A stretch of DNA of 64,000 nt, from the NCBI GenBank assembly GCA_040223615.1, contig JAVKFY010000030.1, forward strand, positions 28,295 to 92,294, in the 5' to 3' direction. The notes below the pieces were generated by a model. It was not told where the DNA came from and made no database searches. It was given only the letters and a program-made list of their open reading frames with translations. Made by a program: the position numbers and the translations under genes. Below are positions 33,248-42,103 of the stretch, one piece after another. Position 1 is the stretch's first letter. Every line of letters starts with the position of its first letter. The DNA is from JAVKFY01 sp040223615 (GTDB taxonomy: Bacteria; Pseudomonadota; Alphaproteobacteria; GCA-2731375).

Positions 33248-33739
33248 CTACGCCCTTTCGTTGATCGCCGCGTCGACCGCGCCGGCGGCATCGTCGGCGG
33301 CGACCTCGCTGCCAAGCAACCGACCGGCGGCGGCCGCGGCCAGTTCGGCGGCGATGGTGCGCACCTCGCCCAGCGCCTGGGTCTTGGCGGCATCGATGCG
33401 CGCCGCAGCGGCATTGGCTTCGCGCTGCAGCCGGTCGCCCAGTTCCTGCTGCCGGCGGTCGGCCTCGGCGGCCGCGGCGGCGGCCTGCTCGGCGATAATG
33501 CCGCGGGCCTCGGATCGGGCCTGGGTGACCGCTGCCTCGTACTCGGCCAGCACCTTCTCGGCCTGCTCGCGCAGGGCCGCGGCGCGGTCGAGATCGGCGG
33601 CGATACGCTCCTGGCGCTGCTCCAGCACCGACGTGATGCGAGGCAAGGCCACGCGCGACATCAGGAAATAGAGCAGCGCGAAGGAGATCGCCAACCAGAC
33701 GATCTGCGGCGCGAAGTCCTCGAGCCAGAATTGAGGCAT
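33248..33739 (-). CDS. atpF2: ATP synthase Fo subunit b'
   Basis: Second peripheral-stalk subunit, pairing with b. It has 163 residues. The N-terminus MPQFWLEDFAPQIVWLAISF with LLYFLMSRVALPRI is characteristic of alphaproteobacterial b'. A long Ala-rich coiled coil follows. It lies between the c-subunit gene (31-bp gap) and the b gene. Confidence 0.93.
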   Translation of the reverse strand: MPQFWLEDFAPQIVWLAISFALLYFLMSRVALPRITSVLEQRQERIAADLDRAAALREQAEKVLAEYEAAVTQARSEARGIIAEQAAAAAAEADRRQQELGDRLQREANAAAARIDAAKTQALGEVRTIAAELAAAAAGRLLGSEVAADDAAGAVDAAINERA

Positions 33740-33770
33740 GGACGCCTCCTGTTCGTGAGCTAAGCGGTTC

Positions 33771-33998
33771 CTAGAACACGAACAGGATGATCAGCGCCAC
33801 GACCAGCGCGAATAGCGCGATCGCCTCGGTCAGCGCGAAGCCCAGGATCACCCGGCCGAACACGGCCTGAGCGGCGCCCGGGTTGCGCATGGCGCCGGCG
33901 ACGTAGTTGCCGAAGATGAGACCGATACCGATACCGGCACCGCCCATGGCGATGGCGGCGAGCCCGGCTCCGATCAGCTTAGCGGCATCTGCTTCCAT
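33771..33998 (-). CDS. atpE: ATP synthase Fo subunit c
   Basis: The proton-carrying ring subunit. It has 75 residues and two helices: the first with the GAGIGIGLIFG glycine pattern, a polar RNPGA loop, and the second with the proton-binding Glu58 in FALTEAIALFAL. No sodium-type motif (Gln32/Ser66 kind) is evident, so proton coupling is expected. The gene lies between atpB (49-bp gap) and b'. Confidence 0.97.
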   Translation of the reverse strand: MEADAAKLIGAGLAAIAMGGAGIGIGLIFGNYVAGAMRNPGAAQAVFGRVILGFALTEAIALFALVVALIILFVF

Positions 33999-34047
33999 GA
34001 TCCGTCGTCCTTCTTGGATAAATGGAGATAGGGTTGGCGGCGGAGAC

Positions 34048-34812
34048 CTAGTGCTCCAGGTGCACCGCGTCGTTCAGGTAGAGGCAGGTCAGGATGGTGA
34101 ACACGTAGGCCTGCAGGCCGGCGATGGCGACTTCCAGCCCGGTCAGTGCCACGATCAGCGCGAAGGGGATGATGCCGAAGATTCCCATCTGGACCACGAA
34201 GGAGCCGAACACCTTCAGCATGGTGTGGCCAGCGGTCATGTTGGCGAACAGACGCACCGAATGGCTGATCGGGCGCATGAAGTAGGACAGCACCTCGATC
34301 GGGATCACCAGCACCAGCAGCGCCGCCGGCACGCCCTTGGGCACGAAGAAGCTCAGGAAATGCAGCCCGTGCTTGGCCAGCGCGATGCCGGTCACCAGCA
34401 CGAACACCATGATCGCCAGCGCGCCGGTGACCGCGATGTGGCTGGTCACGGTGTAGGCGTAGGGCAGCATGCCGATCAGGTTGCAGATCAGGATGAAGGA
34501 GAACAGCGAGAACACGAAGGGGAAGTACTTGCGACCCTCCGAGCCGACGGTCTCGCGCAGCATGTCGGCGATGAACTGGTACCAGAGCTCGGCCATCGAC
34601 TGCAGCCGGCCCGGCACGATCGCCCGGCCGCGCATCGCGAATGTCAGGAACAGGGTCACCGCAAAGGTGGCGACCAGCATGAAGATCGCCGCCTTGGTGA
34701 AGGTCGCGTCGATGCCGGCGATGCTCCAGGCCTCGCCGAAACGGCCGATGACGAACTGGTGCATCGGGCTGGCGTGGTCGATATGCCGCTCTGCTGCGCC
34801 TTCAGTCGCCAC
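34048..34812 (-). CDS. atpB: ATP synthase Fo subunit a
   Basis: Membrane subunit that forms the proton half-channels against the c-ring. It has about 254 residues from a GTG at 34812 or 238 from an ATG at 34764 (PMHQFVIGRFG region). The essential Arg lies in SHSVRLFANMTAGH, and the last helices carry LEVAIAGLQAYVFTIL. The GTG start overlaps the atpI stop by 11 bp and is preferred for coupling, but the shorter start cannot be excluded. Confidence 0.94.
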   Translation of the reverse strand: MATEGAAERHIDHASPMHQFVIGRFGEAWSIAGIDATFTKAAIFMLVATFAVTLFLTFAMRGRAIVPGRLQSMAELWYQFIADMLRETVGSEGRKYFPFVFSLFSFILICNLIGMLPYAYTVTSHIAVTGALAIMVFVLVTGIALAKHGLHFLSFFVPKGVPAALLVLVIPIEVLSYFMRPISHSVRLFANMTAGHTMLKVFGSFVVQMGIFGIIPFALIVALTGLEVAIAGLQAYVFTILTCLYLNDAVHLEH

Positions 34813-35182
34813 CCTTGGCTCCCTCGTTCCGGTCTGGCCCGGCGTTACCGCCCTGGCCGGCCTGTTTCGCGGCCGCCGCATCCATGCGGTTGGCCGCGCG
34901 TATCGCGTTGTTGATCCCGGCGGCGCCGCCCAGCACGAACATCACCAGCATCACCCACGGCGTGGTGCCCCACCATTGGTCGAACACCCAGCCCAATCCC
35001 GTCGAGACCACCAGCGCGACGACGATCTCGATCGAGATCCGCAGCCCCGCGCCGAGCCCGCTGGCGTTCATCGTGCCGCCTTGCGGTTCCGGTGCCGTCG
35101 GCTCCAAACCCTGCGCCTGGCGCGCCTTGGCGATGCGGCTGCCAAGTTCCTCCAGTGAGGGGGGGGTCGACGGATCGGTCAT
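34802..35182 (-). CDS. atpI: ATP synthase accessory protein AtpI
   Basis: A 126-residue membrane protein of the AtpI/F0F1-ATPase subunit family, thought to assist c-ring assembly or Mg transport. There are two membrane segments (ISIEIVVALVVSTGLGWVF and VMLVMFVLGGAAGINNAIRA) with polar ends. It is the first gene of the Fo operon, as in other Rhodospirillales. The start MTDPSTPPSLEELGSRI lies 81 bp downstream of a near-consensus promoter. Confidence 0.88.
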   Translation of the reverse strand: MTDPSTPPSLEELGSRIAKARQAQGLEPTAPEPQGGTMNASGLGAGLRISIEIVVALVVSTGLGWVFDQWWGTTPWVMLVMFVLGGAAGINNAIRAANRMDAAAAKQAGQGGNAGPDRNEGAKGGD

Positions 35183-35263
35183 CTGCGGTCCCTAACGTCC
35201 AGAACGGTCAACGCAAGACGCAAACAACGCCGCGCCGTGCCGCCCGTCCGCCAAGGCGCCGGC

Positions 35264-35292
35264 AAAGTACGGAAGGGGGCCGGGGGTGTCAA
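35264..35292 (-). promoter_or_regulatory. Near-consensus sigma-70 promoter of the Fo ATP synthase operon
   Basis: On the minus strand TTGACA (35287-35292) is followed by a 17-bp spacer and TACTTT (35264-35269), a strong sigma-70 match about 81 bp before the atpI start. A small hairpin, GCGAC-CTTTT-GTCGC (35293-35307), abuts the -35 box on its upstream side. The region lies between the smc stop and atpI. Confidence 0.8.
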
Positions 35293-35388
35293 GCGACAAA
35301 AGGTCGCGCCTAAGATATTGATTTCAAACACGTTCTTTGATGCGAACGAGAATACTTACCGCTCCCGCCGAATGCGGCCCAGCCCGGC

Positions 35389-38300
35389 TCAGGCCGAGGC
35401 GACCAGACGTTCGGCGCGGACCAGGTCGACGCTGACCAGTTGCGAGACGCCACGTTCGGCCATGGTGACGCCGAACAGGCGGTCCATCCGCGCCATCGAG
35501 AAGGCGTGGTGGGTGACCACCAGAAAGCGAGTGCCGGTGGCGTTGGCGATCTCGGCCACCAGGTTGCAGAAGCGTTCCACGTTGGCGTCGTCGAGCGGCG
35601 CGTCGACCTCGTCGAGCACACAGACCGGCGCCGGCTTGACCATGAACACGCCGAACAGCAGCGACAACGCGGTCAGCGCCTGTTCGCCACCCGACAGCAG
35701 CGAGATTTTCTGCAGTTTCTTGCCCGGCGGGCTGGCCATGATCTCCAGGCCGGCCTCCAGCGGGTCGTCGTCGCCGGTCAGGCTCAAGTGCGCCTTGCCG
35801 CCGCCGAACAGCCGCGTGAACAGGTCGGTGAAGTGCGCGTTGACCTGCTCGAAGGCGGCCAGCAGCCGCTCGCGACCCTCCCGGTTCAGGCTGGAGATGC
35901 CGGTGCGCAGGCGGGCGATGGCGGCGGTCAGGTCGTCGCGCTCGCGGGTCATGGTGTCGAGCTGGAGTTGCAGCTCCTCCGCCTCCAGCTCGGCGCGCAG
36001 GTTGACCGGACCGATGCGGTCCTGCTCGCGCTTCAGCCGCTCGATCTGGCCAACGGCGGCGTCGAGCTCCGGCAGCTTCTCCGGGTTGGCCTCGACCTTG
36101 GCCAGGACTTCGCGAGGCTGGCATTCCAGGTCGGTGCGGATCGCCTGAATGGTCTCGTCGAGGCGAGCGCGGGCCTGCTCGTCGACGCCCTGGCGGCGGA
36201 CCCGCTCCTCGCGCACGCTGGCCAGCGCCTGCTCGGCCGCGCGCAACAGGTTCTGTGCCTCGCGCGCGGCCGTCTCGCCGATGGCCAGCTTGTCGGCGGC
36301 CTCGCTGCGCGCCGCCTCGGCGACCTGGAGCTGCTCCAGCAGGCCATTGCGCTGCTCGGCCAGCTTGGCCGGGCGCTGACGCAGGTCGGCCAGTTCGTCG
36401 CCGGCCTTGGCCAGCCGCTGGTCGAGCTCGGCCAGGTGGCGGCCGGCCTCCTCGTGGCGCTGCTGCCAGTCGCGGCGTTCGCCGGCCAGCGCAGCCAGCC
36501 GTTCCGCCCGCAGCGCGGCGTCGCGACGCAGCAGGTCGCGCTTGGAGCGCGCGTCGGCCAGCGTCGAGCGGCGCTCGGCGACCTGCTGGCGCTTGTCGGG
36601 CAGTTCGGCGCCGGGATCGGGCTCGGCCGCCAGCGCCGCCTGCTCGTCCTTGGCAGCCAGCGCGGCGCGCTCGGTCTCCTCGATCTCCTCGGCGACCTGG
36701 CGCAGCGACTGATTCACCGCCTGCAACCGGCTGGAGCGCGACAGTGCGTCACGTTCGGCGCGTTCCAGGGCCGAGGTGGCCTCGCGCTGCGCCTGTTCGG
36801 CGGCACGGGCGGCCTCGCGCGCGGCCTTCAGGCCGGCATGCGCGGTCTGCTCGCCGGCGCGGGTCTCGCCGAAGCGCTGGCGCGTGTCGGCGAGTTCCGG
36901 TTCCAGGCCGGCGTTGTCGCGTTCGAGCTGCGCCAGGTGGTTGCGCTGGCGCAGGCGGGCGGCGGCCGGGGTCTCGGCGCCGGCGGTGATAGTGTAGCCG
37001 TCCCAGCGCCACAGCGCGCCGTCGGCGCTGACCAGCCGCTGGCCGGGACGGAGCTGCTTGGCCAGGTCCGGTCCCTGTTCGGCGTCGACCAGGCCGATCT
37101 GGGCCAGACGACGGCGCAGCGCGGCCGGCGCGCGCACCAGTTCCGACAATGGCCGGGCGCCGGCCGGCAGCGCCGGGTCGCTCTCGCCGCCGCCGCTTTC
37201 CGCCCAGTGCACCGGCGCCGCGGTATCGGCTGGCGCGTCCAGGTCCTCGCCCAAAGCCGCACCGAGCGCGACCTCGAAGCCGGCCTCGACCTCGACCGCG
37301 TCGATCATCGGCGGCCACAGGTCGCTGCGGTCGACGTGCAGGATGTTGCGCAGCGCCTTGATCTCGGCGGCCAGACCGGCGGCCTTGTTCTCCAGCGCGC
37401 GCAGGCCGTCGCGCTCGCGGGCGGCGGCGTTGGTGGCGACCTCGGCGGTCTGCTCGGCCTGGGCCAGTTCGGCCTGCGCCGCCTCGGCGGCCTGGCTGCG
37501 TTGCTCCGCGACCTGACGCTGTTCGCCGAGGCGGGCGTCGCGCTCGCCGATCTCGGCCTCGATGGTGGCCTGCTCGCCATTCAGGCGGTCGCGCTGGCCG
37601 GTCAGACGGGCCAGACGGGCCTCCGAATCGGTGATGCGGCGGCGCAGGCCGTCGCCGCGGGCGCCGCGCGCGGCGACGGCCGCCGCCAGCCGCTCCAGCT
37701 CTTCCTCGATCTCGGCGACCGCCTTGGCCAGGGTCTCGGTCTCGGCGCTGGCGGCCTCGATCGCCTCGCCTTCGCCGGCGCGGTCCGCCTCGATGCGCTG
37801 GCGCTCGTCGTCCAGCCGCGCAATCGACGTCGCGGCGTCGGCCTGGGCGGCGACCTGGCGCTGCTTGTCGGTGTCGGTCTGCCGCAGCCGGTCTTCCAAC
37901 GCCGCGGTTGCTTCCGCCAGCCGCCGCTCTTCCTCGTCCAGGCTGGCCTGGGCCTGGTTCAGTCGTTGCACGGCGGCGGCGGCGGCGGCTTCGGCCTCGC
38001 GCAGCGCCGGCAGGCCCTCGCCGGTCTCGGCCGCCCTGGTGGTGGCGGCGGCGACCGCGGCGGTACGCTCGCCCACCGTGCCCTCGATTTCGGCCAGCGC
38101 CGCGCGCGCGGTCTCGACCGCCGCGCTGGCGGCGGCATGGCGCAGGTGCAGCAGGATCGCTTCAAGCTGGCGCAACTGCTCGCCGACGCGGCGGTAACGA
38201 CGCGCCTGTCGCGCCTGCCGGTGCAGGGCATCGAGCTGACCCTGCAACGCCTGCATCACGTCTTCCAGACGCTCCAGATTCTGCTCCGCCGCACGCAGCC

Positions 38301-38847
38301 GCAGCTCGGCCTCGTGCCGGCGCGAATGCAGGCCGGTGATGCCGGCGGCTTCCTCCAGGATCGAGCGACGGTCGGTCGGGCGAGCGTTGATGATGGCGCC
38401 GATGCGGCCCTGGCTGACCAGCGCGGTGGAATGCGCGCCCGAGGCGGCGTCGGCGAAAAGGAGCTGCACGTCGCGTGCGCGCACCTCCTTGCCGTTCACC
38501 CGGTAGGTCGAGCCGTGCTCGCGCTCGATCCGGCGCGAGACCTGCAACTCGTCGGAATCGTTGAACACCGCCGGCGCGAGCCGGTCGGTATTGTCCAGGA
38601 CCAGCGTCACCTCGGCCAGGTTGCGGGCCGGGCGCTGTTCGGTGCCGGAGAAGATCACGTCGTCCATGGCGCCGCCGCGGAGCTGGGTGACGCGGGTCTC
38701 GCCCATCACCCAGCGCAGCGCCTCGACCAGATTCGACTTGCCACAGCCGTTCGGGCCGACGACGCCGGTCATGCCCGGCTCGATCGGCACCTCGGTCGGT
38801 TCGACGAACGACTTGAACCCGGCTAGGCGGAGCTTGGTGAACTGCAT
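35389..38847 (-). CDS. smc: Chromosome segregation protein SMC
   Basis: Condensin ATPase that organises and separates chromosomes with ScpA/ScpB. It has 1152 residues. The N-terminal head has LRLAGFKSFVEPTEVPIEPG and Walker A GPNGCGKSN (about 31-39). Two long Ala/Glu/Arg-rich coiled coils flank a hinge at about 505-625. The C-terminal head has the LLSGGEQALTALSLLF signature (about 1047-1062) and Walker B VCVLDEVDAPLDDANV. The ATG at 38845-38847 is the family start; the open frame upstream overlaps dsbA and was rejected. Confidence 0.97.
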   Translation of the reverse strand: MQFTKLRLAGFKSFVEPTEVPIEPGMTGVVGPNGCGKSNLVEALRWVMGETRVTQLRGGAMDDVIFSGTEQRPARNLAEVTLVLDNTDRLAPAVFNDSDELQVSRRIEREHGSTYRVNGKEVRARDVQLLFADAASGAHSTALVSQGRIGAIINARPTDRRSILEEAAGITGLHSRRHEAELRLRAAEQNLERLEDVMQALQGQLDALHRQARQARRYRRVGEQLRQLEAILLHLRHAAASAAVETARAALAEIEGTVGERTAAVAAATTRAAETGEGLPALREAEAAAAAAVQRLNQAQASLDEEERRLAEATAALEDRLRQTDTDKQRQVAAQADAATSIARLDDERQRIEADRAGEGEAIEAASAETETLAKAVAEIEEELERLAAAVAARGARGDGLRRRITDSEARLARLTGQRDRLNGEQATIEAEIGERDARLGEQRQVAEQRSQAAEAAQAELAQAEQTAEVATNAAARERDGLRALENKAAGLAAEIKALRNILHVDRSDLWPPMIDAVEVEAGFEVALGAALGEDLDAPADTAAPVHWAESGGGESDPALPAGARPLSELVRAPAALRRRLAQIGLVDAEQGPDLAKQLRPGQRLVSADGALWRWDGYTITAGAETPAAARLRQRNHLAQLERDNAGLEPELADTRQRFGETRAGEQTAHAGLKAAREAARAAEQAQREATSALERAERDALSRSSRLQAVNQSLRQVAEEIEETERAALAAKDEQAALAAEPDPGAELPDKRQQVAERRSTLADARSKRDLLRRDAALRAERLAALAGERRDWQQRHEEAGRHLAELDQRLAKAGDELADLRQRPAKLAEQRNGLLEQLQVAEAARSEAADKLAIGETAAREAQNLLRAAEQALASVREERVRRQGVDEQARARLDETIQAIRTDLECQPREVLAKVEANPEKLPELDAAVGQIERLKREQDRIGPVNLRAELEAEELQLQLDTMTRERDDLTAAIARLRTGISSLNREGRERLLAAFEQVNAHFTDLFTRLFGGGKAHLSLTGDDDPLEAGLEIMASPPGKKLQKISLLSGGEQALTALSLLFGVFMVKPAPVCVLDEVDAPLDDANVERFCNLVAEIANATGTRFLVVTHHAFSMARMDRLFGVTMAERGVSQLVSVDLVRAERLVASA

Positions 38848-38878
38848 CGGCGGTCGTGAACGCTCCCTGGCACCGGCC

Positions 38879-39478
38879 CTACGGCAGGTGCTTTTCGATG
38901 GCCTTTTCATAGACCTCCAGCGCCTGGGTGCCCGAGACCTTGTCGCCATTGATGAAGAAGGTCGGTGTCGATTCGACCTGCATCTTCTCCTGGCCTTCCA
39001 GGCGGTTGGCCAGGACCACGTCGGCCAGTTCCTGGTTCTGCATGCAGGCGTCGAAACGGCTCTGCGACACGCCGCCGAGCTTGCCGAGCCGGCCGAGCTC
39101 GGCCATCGGGTTCTGCGAACGGGACCAGACCAGCTGCTGCTTGAACAGCACGTCGAGCATGCCGAAGACCCGGTTCGGACCGGCACAGCGGGCTAGCATG
39201 GCGGCGCGCAGGCCGAGTGCGTCGAACGGGAACTCGCGGAATTCCAGCTTCACTTTGCCGGTGTCGATGTACTTTTCCTTGATGTCCTTCAGCACGCCGG
39301 TGTGGAACGCGGCGCAATGCGGGCAGGTCATCGAGGCATACTCGACCATGGTCACCGGCGCGTCCGGATCGCCCATGATCAACGCCCCGCTGGCCCAGTC
39401 CTTGTCCTGGGCCGATGCCGTCCCGGCGATGAAAAGCAGCACGAAAGCCGCCGCCGCGAGCCGCATCACTTGGGTCAT
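38879..39478 (-). CDS. DsbA-family periplasmic thiol-disulfide oxidoreductase
   Basis: A 199-residue exported thioredoxin-fold protein. It has a signal peptide (RLAAAAFVLLFIAGTASA, cleavage near 23), the active-site Cys52-Pro-His-Cys55 in SMTCPHCAAFH, and the cis-Pro loop ESTPTFFINGD. CPHC is the DsbA-type motif, so it should introduce or shuffle disulfides in the periplasm. The ATG at 39476-39478 follows an excellent AGGAGGAAAG site and was chosen over an upstream frame. It lies 31 bp upstream of smc, a common alphaproteobacterial arrangement. Confidence 0.92.
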   Translation of the reverse strand: MTQVMRLAAAAFVLLFIAGTASAQDKDWASGALIMGDPDAPVTMVEYASMTCPHCAAFHTGVLKDIKEKYIDTGKVKLEFREFPFDALGLRAAMLARCAGPNRVFGMLDVLFKQQLVWSRSQNPMAELGRLGKLGGVSQSRFDACMQNQELADVVLANRLEGQEKMQVESTPTFFINGDKVSGTQALEVYEKAIEKHLP

Positions 39479-39561
39479 CTTTCCTCCTACCCACAAGATG
39501 TGGTGACTATAGGGTCCTCAAACGCGCCAAGCCAAGCCAACAAAGGGCTTGCCGCAAACTG

Positions 39562-40062
39562 TCACGGGCGACGTGTCCCGCCCGAATCGTGACTCTTTGC
39601 CGCCGTGTGCCGCCCCAGGCTGAGCAGCGCCGTGCGGAGCCGGTCGTGCGACACGCCGGCGACCCGCTCGGCCAGCGCCGCCTCGACCGCCGGATCGGGC
39701 GGCGGGGGCGGCTGACGCGGCGCCGGCGGCTGTGGCAGGGGCCCTTGCTGCAGGCGCAAGGCCGAGACCATCTGGCGGCCGTAATAGCCATTGATTCGCT
39801 CCACGATCAGCGGTGCCAGGTGCTGAATTTCCAGCGCGCTGGCCGGGCGGACGCGCAACTGCAGCACGCCGCCCTGCTTTCCACGCGTCCGGCCGAGCCG
39901 TTCCGGCGCCGCCATCGAGGCGACCTGGCGGCCGACGATCTCGGCCCAGCGCAACGCCAGCTCGTTCGACTGGAAGCCATAGCGGCGCAGCGCCCGGCCG
40001 GCGACCGTGGGCAGCGCGCGGGCGATCGGATAGGCTCCGCCCCAGCTTTTGCGTGTCGACAT
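39562..40062 (-). CDS. DUF721 / DciA-family protein
   Basis: A 166-residue DUF721 protein; the DciA family helps load the replicative helicase in bacteria without DnaC. Motifs are ALRRYGFQSNELALRWAEIVG and GVLQLRVRPASALEIQHLAP. A Pro-rich linker (PQPPAPRQPPPPPDP) separates the KH-like core from a C-terminal helical tail. The ATG at 40060-40062 gives the usual length. Divergent from mutY across 56 bp and upstream of dsbA and smc. The helicase role is from family knowledge; alphaproteobacterial DUF721 proteins are less studied. Confidence 0.8.
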   Translation of the reverse strand: MSTRKSWGGAYPIARALPTVAGRALRRYGFQSNELALRWAEIVGRQVASMAAPERLGRTRGKQGGVLQLRVRPASALEIQHLAPLIVERINGYYGRQMVSALRLQQGPLPQPPAPRQPPPPPDPAVEAALAERVAGVSHDRLRTALLSLGRHTAAKSHDSGGTRRP

Positions 40063-40118
40063 GACGCCATCATGCCGCCCGCCCGCCGGCCTGTCATCGC
40101 AAAGAGGCTCAAGCCCGC

Positions 40119-41168
40119 GTGAACCCGCCCGCCGACCTCTCAAGCCGCCTGCTCGACTGGTACGACCGGCACCGCCGGCGGCTGCCGTGGCGGGCCGAGC
40201 CCGGCGAAACGCCCGACCCGTATCGCGTGTGGCTGTCGGAAATCATGCTGCAGCAGACCACGGTGGCGACGGTCGGGCCGTACTACGCCGACTTTCTGGC
40301 GCGCTGGCCTACGGTCGAGGCGCTGGCGGCGGCGCCGCTGGACGACGTGCTGACCGCCTGGGCCGGGCTCGGCTACTACGCGCGCGCCCGCAACCTGCAC
40401 GCCTGCGCGCAAGCCGTGGCGGCGGCCGGCGGCCGATTCCCCAACACCGAGGACGGCTTGCGCGCCCTGCCCGGCATCGGCCCCTACACCGCCGCCGCCA
40501 TCGCCGCCATCGCCTTCGACCGCAAGGCGAGCCCGGTGGACGGCAACATCGAGCGCGTGGTGGCGCGGCTATTCGCGGTCACCGAGCCGATGCCGGCCAG
40601 CAAGCCCAGGTTGCGCGAGCTGGCCGCGACGCTGACGCCCGAGGCGCGCGCCGGCGACCACGCCCAGGCGCTGATGGACCTGGGCGCGACGATCTGCACG
40701 CCGCGCTCGCCGAAGTGCCTGCTGTGCCCGTGGCAGGACGCCTGCGCAGCGCACGCCGACCCGGCCATCGACCCCGCCGACCTGCCGGCACGGGCGCCGA
40801 AGAAGGCGCGGCCGCTAAGGCTCGGCCAGGTATTCTGGCTGCAGCGCGACGGCCACGTGCTGCTGCGCCGGCGGCCGGACAAGGGGCTGCTCGGCGGCAT
40901 GATGGAGTTCCCGGGCAGCGCGTGGGGCATGCGGATCACCGAACCGGCCACCGGGCTCGTAGCCGCCCCGGCCAAGGCGCGCTGGCGCCATGTGGGCGAG
41001 GTGGCGCATGGTTTCACCCACTTCGAGCTGCGGCTCACGGTCTACGCGGCGACCACGAAGACCGCCGTCGACGGCCACTGGCAGCCGGTCGACGCGCTGG
41101 ACGCCGTGGCCTTGCCGACGTTGATGAACAAGGTGGCGCGGCTGGTTTTGGGAGAGAACGAGCGATGA
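40119..41168 (+). CDS. mutY: A/G-specific adenine glycosylase
   Basis: Removes adenine mispaired with 8-oxoguanine. It has 349 residues from a GTG start. LLDWYDRHRRRLPWRAEPGE, WLSEIMLQQTTVATVGPYY and the helix-hairpin-helix/Asp loop LPGIGPYTAAAIAAIAFD-x-KASPVDGNIERV are diagnostic. The 4Fe-4S cluster has Cys193, Cys200, Cys203 and Cys209. The C-terminal half is the NUDIX-like domain that reads 8-oxoguanine (GLLGGMMEFPGSAWG). Its stop overlaps the following enoyl-CoA hydratase start. Confidence 0.96.
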   Translation: MNPPADLSSRLLDWYDRHRRRLPWRAEPGETPDPYRVWLSEIMLQQTTVATVGPYYADFLARWPTVEALAAAPLDDVLTAWAGLGYYARARNLHACAQAVAAAGGRFPNTEDGLRALPGIGPYTAAAIAAIAFDRKASPVDGNIERVVARLFAVTEPMPASKPRLRELAATLTPEARAGDHAQALMDLGATICTPRSPKCLLCPWQDACAAHADPAIDPADLPARAPKKARPLRLGQVFWLQRDGHVLLRRRPDKGLLGGMMEFPGSAWGMRITEPATGLVAAPAKARWRHVGEVAHGFTHFELRLTVYAATTKTAVDGHWQPVDALDAVALPTLMNKVARLVLGENER

Positions 41169-42031
41169 GCGAGGCGACGGTACGCTACGAGACGCCGGCC
41201 GAGGGCGTGGCGCGGGTGGTGATGGCGCGCGGCCACAAGCGCAATGCGCAGGACCTGCAGATGACCTACGAGCTGAACGACGCGTTCGACAAGGCGGCGC
41301 GGGACGATTCCATCAAGGTCATCATCCTGGCGGCGGACGACCCGGTCTTCTCCGCCGGCCACGACCTGTCCGGCGACGGCGACAAGACCTGGCGCGACTT
41401 CCCCGTGGTCGGCACCTTCGCCGGCTTCGATTCGGACGGCGCCGCCGGCCGCTACGGCCGCGAGATGGAAATCTACATCGAGATGACCGAGCGCTGGCGC
41501 AACCTGGCCAAGCCGACCATCGCGCAGGTGCAAGGCAAGTGCGTCGCCGGCGGCCTGATGCTGGCCTGGGCCTGCGACCTGATCGTCTGCTCCGACGACG
41601 CGCAGTTCCGCGACCCGGTGGTGGAGATGGGTATCCCCGGGGTGGAGTTCTTCCAGCACGCCTACGAGGTCGGCGTCCGCAAGGCCAAGGAGTGGCTGTT
41701 CACCTCGGACTGGATCGAGGCGGAGGAGGCCAAGGCGCTGGGCATGGTCAACCAGGTGGTGCCGCGCGCGGCACTGGAGGCCGCGACGCTGGGTCTGGCG
41801 CAGAAGATCGCCACCAAGCCGATGTTCGCCCTGCGCCTGACCAAGCAAGCGGTGAACTTCGCGCAGGACCAGATGGGCCGCCGCGCGTCGATGCAACACG
41901 CCTTCGGCCTGCACCACCTGGCGCACACCCACAATCTCGTGGCACACGGCATTCCCGTCGACCCGGGCGGTATCCCCAAGACGGTGACGACGCGGTTCGG
42001 GCCCAAGGCGGCGGCAGGGGATGATGATTAG
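41165..42031 (+). CDS. Enoyl-CoA hydratase/isomerase family protein
   Basis: A 288-residue crotonase-fold protein. The oxyanion-hole segments are FSAGHDLSGDG and GKCVAGGLMLAWACDL, and DPVVEMGIPGVEFF contains the Glu position used in hydratases. An insertion between the first two motifs (about 75-105) is longer than in canonical FadB-type hydratases, and a His-rich C-terminal segment follows (QHAFGLHHLAHTHN). The acyl-CoA substrate is unknown. The ATG overlaps the mutY stop by 4 bp, although there is no obvious functional link. It converges on the acetyltransferase gene. Confidence 0.88.
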   Translation: MSEATVRYETPAEGVARVVMARGHKRNAQDLQMTYELNDAFDKAARDDSIKVIILAADDPVFSAGHDLSGDGDKTWRDFPVVGTFAGFDSDGAAGRYGREMEIYIEMTERWRNLAKPTIAQVQGKCVAGGLMLAWACDLIVCSDDAQFRDPVVEMGIPGVEFFQHAYEVGVRKAKEWLFTSDWIEAEEAKALGMVNQVVPRAALEAATLGLAQKIATKPMFALRLTKQAVNFAQDQMGRRASMQHAFGLHHLAHTHNLVAHGIPVDPGGIPKTVTTRFGPKAAAGDDD

Positions 42032-42103
42032 GCCGTCTCAACGAGCATTCGAAGGAAAAGAACGACCAGCAGGCGAACCGCTGCACCCGCATCGGCAGGC
42101 GCA

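Noticed and set aside
35305..35350. GTTC-N8-GAAC near the smc end as a LexA box
   Set aside because: Wrong spacing and orientation for the alphaproteobacterial GTTC-N7-GTTC operator.
35440..38826. Very long open frame on the plus strand opposite smc (over 1100 codons)
   Set aside because: High GC content leaves few stops in the antisense frame of an Ala/Glu/Arg-rich coiled-coil gene; the translation is low-complexity and smc on the other strand is certain.
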